From Arachis hypogaea (taxonomy: Eukaryota > Streptophyta > Magnoliopsida > Fabales > Fabaceae), in NCBI RefSeq assembly GCF_003086295.3, contig NC_092048.1, positions 74,982,290 through 75,046,289 on the forward strand: a stretch of DNA of 64,000 nucleotides, given 5' to 3'. The notes beneath the pieces are model-generated. The model had not been told where the DNA came from, made no database searches, and worked only from the letters and a program-made list of their open reading frames with translations. Below are positions 57,928-64,000 of this stretch, in pieces. The first letter of the stretch is position 1, and every line of letters begins with the position of its first letter. The translations under genes and the position numbers were made by a program.

Positions 57928-58921
57928 AAGGTGGACTTGCTCCTTGTTCATCACTACAAAAAAAAAAAAAAAGAAAGAGCATGCATCTTATCTGTTTAAA
58001 ATAGTCTTTGCATTATGTTTGTTTCCCTTAAAATAAGTAAGCTAGTCTAAGTGTGTGCTTGTGTGTTTACTTTCACTTAACAAAAAGCATGCTTTGTTCC
58101 CTGCATCTTTAATTCAATAAAAGAAATGTTTGAATGTGAAGTGAGATAGTTCTCTGTTAGATAGAAGTACAATAAAAGTAAGTGGTGGTATGTATGTGTG
58201 ATTGTATGATAGCTTACTTTTAGTGAATAAGAGAACTAGGATGTCTCCTTCTAAGTAGAAAGTGGCCTACTGTCTATTAATCTCAATCAAATAAAAGTCC
58301 TTGGTTAAAAAGAAAAACAAACAGAGAAAAGAAAAGGCCAAAAATTGGCAATAGAATAAAAGAAAAAAAGAAGAAAAGCTAGACACCAATAGCTTGAACC
58401 TTAGAATATATGCCTGTGGTGTCTTTGTACTAGAATCTGCTTGGATTATTAAGTTCTTTGGAGTACATCAACACTCGGTGACTTGGGTTAACTAACCCGG
58501 GATCATCAGCTGAAAGTCCACTATCAAGAGCAACCTAACTACAAGGCATTTAGTAACCCAAAGAGGTGCTGGGCATCAATGTTTTAAGAAGGAATGTGAG
58601 ACAAGTGTCTATAGTGAATAATGTGTCAAGTATAAAGAAAGAAAAGAACTTGTTACACATGACACTGAACTAAAGCTTATAGAGAAAAACAATAGTCAAG
58701 GACAAAGGAATAATGAGAGGTCATAGCAGTGTGTTGCTTGATGCTTGAATGAGACTTTCTAGGCCTAAAAGTCAATAAGAAGTGAGTGTTTACTTATCCA
58801 CATAAAACCCCATGAACTACCAATAATACTCTGCTAGCATGAACATCCTCTTCCATTTCATTCTTTCTTCTCAATAATTCTTTTCTTGCTTGGGGACAAG
58901 CAAGCTTTAAGTTTGGTGTTG
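57928..58921 (+). other. 3' spacer of element C with the PPT position
   Basis: It starts with an A-run (57957-57972). From about 58030 it is very close to 7638-8520 of element A. It ends in TAAGTTTGGTGTTG (58908-58921) directly against the 3' LTR. No coding region is seen. Confidence 0.8.
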
Positions 58922-60735
58922 TGATGACAAGTCATCTTAGCCTAGTTTCACTAGCCTTTTTCTTTTGTTTTCAATTGATTTTATGCACTTTCTTAAGCCA
59001 TAAGCAAGCCAATTGGGTAGATTTCCATGTTTCCTTTGATTCAATCAACCATGGATGAATTCATGCACTTTCATGAGATTTTATGCTATAATTGTCATAT
59101 ATTATGAATGAAACACAATCTCATGATTTGGGGCATAGCTTTGATTGTTTTGATTGATTGATGATAGGTGAAAAGAGTTTTGAAGAAGGTTGAAGAAAGA
59201 AGGAATGGCTAGGAGCAAGAGAGAACAAAAAGCTTGAGCCAAAGTTTGCCTCAAACTTTAGCTCAAACTTTTGGAAGAATTGAAAACACCCCAGAGGAAA
59301 AAAGCTTGAGCCAAAGTTTGCCTCAAACTTTAGCTCAAACTTTTGGGAAAAAAGCTTGAGCCAACGTTTGCCTCAAACTTTTTGGCAAACATTGGCATCA
59401 CAAAACCTACACCCTGGAGGAGAAAAGCTTGCGCCAACGTTTGCCTCAAACTTTTTGGCAAACGTTGGCGCCACACTTGCACACCCTGGAGGAGAAAAGC
59501 TTGCGCCAACGTTTGCCTCAAGCTTTTTGGCAAACGTTGGCGCCACACATATACACAAGGGGACCAACGTTTGAGCAAAAGTTTGACCTCAAACTTTAGC
59601 CCAAACGTTGGTAGCAGCAAGTGAAGCCATCTGCTATAAAAAGTTTGAGTAAAAGTTTGCCTCAAACTTTTACTCAAACTTTTATGATTCTTGACCCGGT
59701 TCACAGTGGGTTTCTCTCCAACTCCAAGAGCAATCAACAGAAACTCTTATCAACCCAATTCCATCAAGAGCAAAGGCCCAATTCAAGGCTTGAAGACCAT
59801 TTGAAGAAAGTGTATAAATATCTTAGGATTTAAGTTTTAAAGGGAGCTTTTCCTTAGAGAATTTTCAGAACACTTACAGTGGAGAGCACCTTGACATTTT
59901 TGCATTGTTGTTTTTAGAATTCAAGAGAATTAGGGAGGAGAATTGATCTCTCTTCTTCCTTGTTCTTGTTTGAGCACTTTTTACTTTTCTTGTTTCGGAT
60001 CTTGGGTGGAGAATTGAAGAACTTCTGTTTCAATCTCACCTTGAGATCTCGTTTAATTTTCTGCATAATTGAATTTCCATTTCTGTTAACTGCTTCGGCT
60101 TCTACTCTTCTGCAATTTACATTTCTTTATTTCCTTTGCAATTGTTCTTGTTGGATCTAGGAAGGCAGTGAGATCTAGACTTGGCTATCTAGTCTCTTGA
60201 GTCCTGAGATCTATAGCTTTGAATTTCAATTTCCTTGTTTCGTTGTCACACCAAGCTTATTCTCATTTTCATTTAAGATCCGATTTAATTGAATCCATTT
60301 TTTACATTCCTGTTTGTTGAATTTTTCTTTTCCTTGTTTAATTTCTGCAAATCCAATTCCCAATTCCCTTTACAATTCAAGCCATTTACATTTCTTGCAC
60401 TTTAAGATTATGCAATTTACATTTCTTGCGTTCTAAGTTTCTGCCATTTAATTTCTTGTTCTTTAAGATTCAGCACTTTATTTTCTGTTCTCTTTAATTT
60501 CATGCAATTTACCCATTCCCTTTACTTTCCATGCAATTTAAATTCTGTTAATCACAAATCACTCAACCAAATCTTGATTCGCTTGACTAAATCAACCACT
60601 AAACTGAAATTGCTCAATCCTTCAATCCCTGTGGGATCGACCTCACTCACGTGAGTTATTATTACTTGATACGACCCGGTGCACTTGCCGGTGAGTTTTG
60701 TGTGTTTGGAATTCATTTTCCGAAAATACACATCA
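58922..60735 (+). repeat. 3' LTR of element C
   Basis: Same length and ends as the 5' LTR. The inverted-repeat array is at 59431-59543 and the TATA box near 59814. It is followed by the target duplication CCACT. Confidence 0.93.
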
Positions 60736-60740
60736 CCACT

Positions 60741-63668
60741 CAAACCCATCCCAAAACCCACAGTCCCCTATGACGAATCCTTGTTGATTTGAAACAGAGA
60801 AGAGTCTTGGAAAACTATCTTTCAAAGAGCCACCTTGTAGCCAGGCATCCTCCCAAAAATGAGTGCTCCTGCCGTTTCCCACCTTCATGGACAAACCACT
60901 GATCATCATATCTCTTACCTGTGGTTCCTTAATATTAAGCTGACAAATATCTTTCCAAGGACCCCCTCTTGATGGCAAAGTTTGGTTTGACAACATTACA
61001 GTTGGGTCTAACTGATTACAAGAGCATACAACCTTCTTCCACAGCGGGCAGTCCTCCTTTGAGAAGCGCCACCACCACTTAAACAGAAGCGACGCATTTA
61101 TAATTAAAGCATCTCCCACCCCCAAGCCACCTAGCCTTTTCGGAGCTTGAACTACCTCCCATTTCACCAGTGGTATACCATTACTCCCATCTGCTTTACT
61201 CCACAAGAACCTTCTCTGGAGTCCAATTATCTTTTCTGCAACCGCTTTTGGCATCTTATACAAGCTCAAGTAGTAGACCGGCAGACTATTGAGAACGGAT
61301 TTTATTAGGACCAACTTACCCGCTTTGTTGAGAGATCTAGCTTTCCATAGGCTCAGCTTGTCTTCCACCTTGTCTATGATTGGTTTCCAGGTCTTCACCA
61401 GCCGAGGATTAGCGCCAAGAGAAATTCCTAAGTATCTGACAGGTAATACCGCCTCAGCACATCCCAACAAACCACACATATTCGTCACCCACTCCTTCTC
61501 ACAGTTGACTGGAATTAGGCTCAACTTATCAAAATTGATACTCAGACCAGACATTAGCTCAAAATAACGCAGGAGTCTCTTATAATTCACTAGCGTCTCC
61601 GTTTCCTGCAGACAAAATAAGATTGTGTCATCTGCAAATTGGAGATGCGACAATTCTATATTGTCCCTTCCTACCAGCAGTGGAGAAATCCGTTCATTCC
61701 TTACCGCCTCCCCCACCATCCTGTGCAGAACGTGAACAACAAGAACAAATAGAAAAGGAGAAAGAGGGTTTCCTTATTTGAGTCCTTTCTCCGTCTTGAA
61801 CAGCTTGGATGGCGACCCATTGATCAGCACTGACATAGACGCTGTAGTCACACATTCCTTCACCCAAGTCCTCCATCGAAAACCAAAACCCATCTTCTAC
61901 AGCACTAGATCCACAAAGCTCCACCTCACTCGGTCGTATGCTTTCTGAAAGTCTAGTTTAACAATTGCCGCCTGCTTCTTTCTCAGCTTCAACTATTGGA
62001 CTGTCTCATGAGCAATAAGAGCACCATCATGTATTTTGCAGCCCTTCACAAACGCAGACTGAGTCTCCCCTACTAGGTGTGGCATCACTAATGCATTCTT
62101 CTTACCAGCACTTTGGATATTACCTTATAAACGCAGCCAACCATACTAATCGGTCTAAGGTCTTTAATTTCCTTAGACCCCACAAATTTTGGAGCTAGTG
62201 CCACCCAAGTAACATTAGCATCTATTGGTAGCTTTGCATTCTGGAAAAAACCCAACACAGCTGCAGTAAACTCCTGACTAAGCTCACCCCAACATTTCTT
62301 TATGAAGTTCATATTATAACCATCACTACCTGGAGCTTTACTAGACTCACAATCCCAGACTGCCTCTTGAACTTCCTCAGATGATGGCATTTCCTCTAGC
62401 ACTGCTGCCTCTTCGTGATCAATCTGCTTAACCAGCCCATCACGAATCCCAATCACAGGAGCATACTCTTGCCTATACAGTTCTTTATACAAACTCGTGA
62501 TTGCAGTCTTTGTTCGGGCCTGATTCTGCACCACTCTTCCATTAATCACTAGAGACTCAATCCTATTGTTCCTCCTTTTCGCCGATGCTAGGTTATGGAA
62601 GTACCTAGTGTTCTTATCCATATCTCTAGCATGTTGGGATCGGGACATTTGCTTCCAATGAATTTCTTTTCTGACATACCACTTCGCACAGCACGTCACC
62701 AGAGCCTTTCGTCTAGCTTCCATTGTTCCGTCATAACTACCAGTACTAACCATATCATCAATCTTCTTAATCTCATCCTCAAATTTCTTGATTCTGCTGT
62801 CCATGTCCCCAAAATTATCCTTATGCCAACTCCTTAGCGGAACTGTCAAAGCCTTCAACTTGTTTGTGAACATATCATCTCCCAAGTTCTTCCACTCATC
62901 CTTTACCAGCTTCAGAAATCCTTCATGTGTAAACCAGGAGTCCAAAGTACGAAAAGGTCTCGGACCCGCCCAGAGCCTAGAATCTTCTAATATCAATGGA
63001 CAATGATCAGATAGGCCTCTAGGGCCTCCTTTCAAGTGAGTATCTGGGAACTCCTCAAGCCACTCCAAAATGACCAAGATCCTGTCAATGCGGCTACAAG
63101 AATGACCTCGAAACCATGTAAATTTCCGATCGGTTAACGGTAAATCAACTAGCTGTAAATCTTGCACCCATTCCTTAAAATCCTCCGCAGATGCCGGTAG
63201 ACTAACAGCTCCTTTCCTTTCCTCCAACCGTATTATCTCGTTAAAGTCTCCCATGAAACAAAACGGAACCTGAGTTAAACCCACAATGTAGCTTAATTCC
63301 TCCTACATCACCAACTTCTCACTCCGAACATGTGCACCATACACCAAGCAGAAATCACATTTAAAATTATTTTTTGTCAATAAGCCTTCAACGCACAACC
63401 AACCATCCCCTTTATAACAGTTCGATTGTTTAAACAATAAATTATCCCACATTAACAATAAATCGCCAGAGGCACCAACGGATTCCATAAATTCCCAATC
63501 CACCGTATCACAACCCCACAAGCGTGCTACATCAAACTTAGTAACCATCTCTCTCTTAGTTTCAATCAAACCTAACATATTTAATCTGTACTTTTTCTTC
63601 AACTCTTTCACCATACTCAACTTTTCATACCCTCCTAGGCCTCTAATATTCCAACAACTATAAATCAT
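60741..63668 (-). pseudogene. LINE ORF2: endonuclease and reverse transcriptase
   Basis: The ATG at 63666-63668 opens with MIYSCWNIRGLGG, the usual start of plant LINE ORF2. The endonuclease domain (EEP type) continues with GLIETKRE, FMGDFNEI, DRKFTWFRG, RIDRILV and LSDHCPLIL. A TAG at 63303-63305 interrupts it. RT begins near 62400 (KAPGSDGYNM, VALAPKF, LRPISMVGCVYKVISKVL). A frameshift lies near 62095. Then come GETQSAFVKG, KLDFQKAYDRV, GNPLSPFLFVL and the active site FADDTILF near 61635. Stops occur near 61990, 61906 and 61774. The frame 61719-60741 is open through RYLGISLG, KAGKLVLIKSVL and STHFWEDAWL up to element C. Confidence 0.9.
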
Positions 63669-64000
63669 TTTAAAAAATTTCTACACACCTTGTTATGTTG
63701 TTTGGGCCTGCTCCTCCTAGCTTTCTCCTTTTGTTTTGCCATCTTCCTTTTTGCTGCCAAAGCTTCATTTTGACTTTGTAGAATCGCCATAATATCTTCT
63801 TCATCGTCATAAAAAACCGCACCTGACTCTACTGCTAACTTCCATGTTTCCTTATTATCCACTAACTGTCTTTCGTGCGTATCCGTCAGGTCAGCATCTG
63901 GTTTTGCGCTTTCAATTTCTGTCTCGAATCCAGAACCCTCTGTAACCCGTTCATTCTCGTTGTCCTGACCTGCCCCTTCTTCTTTACCTTCTATCTCTGC
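63665..64000 (-). CDS. LINE ORF1, C-terminal part
   Basis: The frame is open from the window edge to TGA at 63665-63667. The visible part is acidic (Glu/Asp-rich), then has WKLAVESGAVFYDDEEDIMAI, and ends with a basic stretch (KRKMAKQKEKARRSRPK). ORF1 proteins of plant LINEs bind RNA, but the RNA-binding domains would lie upstream, off-window. Its stop overlaps the start of ORF2 in the four bases ATGA. Confidence 0.6.
   Translation of the reverse strand, partial: AEIEGKEEGAGQDNENERVTEGSGFETEIESAKPDADLTDTHERQLVDNKETWKLAVESGAVFYDDEEDIMAILQSQNEALAAKRKMAKQKEKARRSRPKQHNKVCRNFLK

Larger units (their letters stand above)
50358..60735 (+). mobile_element. Ty3/gypsy retrotransposon C, young, non-autonomous, inserted in the LINE
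   Basis: LTRs are 50358-52171 and 58922-60735, both 1814 bp, with about 26 differences (about 1.4%). The target duplication CCACT is at 50353-50357 and 60736-60740. The primer site, gag, 3' spacer and LTR ends are close to element A. RT, RNase H and integrase are absent: after protease the frame goes into a basic linker and an unrelated tail. A separate extra ORF follows. It should depend on another element, for example an A-type one, for RT and integrase. Confidence 0.95.
49553..64000 (-). mobile_element. L1-type LINE, split by element C and cut by the window end
   Basis: Parts 60736-64000 and 49553-50357 form one LINE on the - strand. Without element C and one copy of CCACT the reading continues across the junction (GFEW to VWNFQWRRELFQWE). 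It has the end of ORF1, an ORF2 with endonuclease, RT and a C-terminal zinc motif, and an A-tail seen as T-run 49553-49563. Several stops and shifts make it inactive. Confidence 0.92.

Noticed and set aside
57120..57954. Cys- and Ser-rich - strand frames under the extra ORF of element C
   Set aside because: They are the complement of Glu/Gln-rich codons and have no independent support.
57957..57972. A-run as the tail of a SINE or processed insertion
   Set aside because: It lies within the 3' spacer at a place where A also has an A-run, with no target duplication.

Overview
This is plant nuclear DNA, most likely from a legume and probably peanut (Arachis). The window is AT-rich and has plant-type introns. 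Almost every base belongs to transposable elements nested inside one another. The species call rests on resemblance to peanut Ty3/gypsy repeats as I know them and could not be checked by a search. I see no intact host gene, no rRNA or tRNA gene, and nothing bacterial.

Layout. (1) 1-10556: Ty3/gypsy element A on the + strand, Athila-like. Its 5' LTR is cut by the window start. It has a tRNA-Asp primer site, a damaged gag, an open pol frame (protease, RT, RNase H, integrase), and a complete 3' LTR. (2) 10557-13460 and 25105-25310: remains of a CACTA DNA transposon whose right terminus ends at 25310. It carries exon-like fragments, one of them duplicated in tandem. (3) 13461-25104: Ty3/gypsy element B on the - strand, complete with a 5-bp target duplication, inserted into the CACTA. 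(4) 25311-34306: right part of a Helitron, with an RPA-like gene split by the CACTA, a decayed Rep/helicase gene, and a hairpin plus CTAG 3' end. (5) 34307-38005: AT-rich sequence without genes. (6) 38010-42840: decayed Tat-lineage Ty3/gypsy element with antisense extra reading frames. (7) 43440-43736: fragment of a SMAX1-like (double Clp-N) gene. (8) 43737-49200: Ty1/copia element, complete with target duplication but decayed. (9) 49553-64000: L1-type LINE on the - strand, split at 50358-60735 by element C, a young Ty3/gypsy relative of A.

Insertion order read from LTR divergence (counted by eye): copia about 6%, B about 4%, C about 1.4%, A about 1%. All are younger than the CACTA, Helitron or LINE that hosts them.

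How the parts work together. A and C share gag, primer site, 3' spacer and LTR ends, but A keeps RT and integrase and lacks the extra downstream ORF. C lost RT and integrase and carries a nearly intact extra ORF. This looks like a supplier and dependent pair. A, B and C also share three non-coding signals: a stem-loop just after the pol stop, with paired base changes; an AAGTTTGGTGT motif repeated through the non-coding parts and abutting the 3' LTR; and arrays of short palindromes in the LTRs. In B the same 31-bp palindromic repeat is found in the LTRs, in the 3' spacer and inside the gag reading frame.
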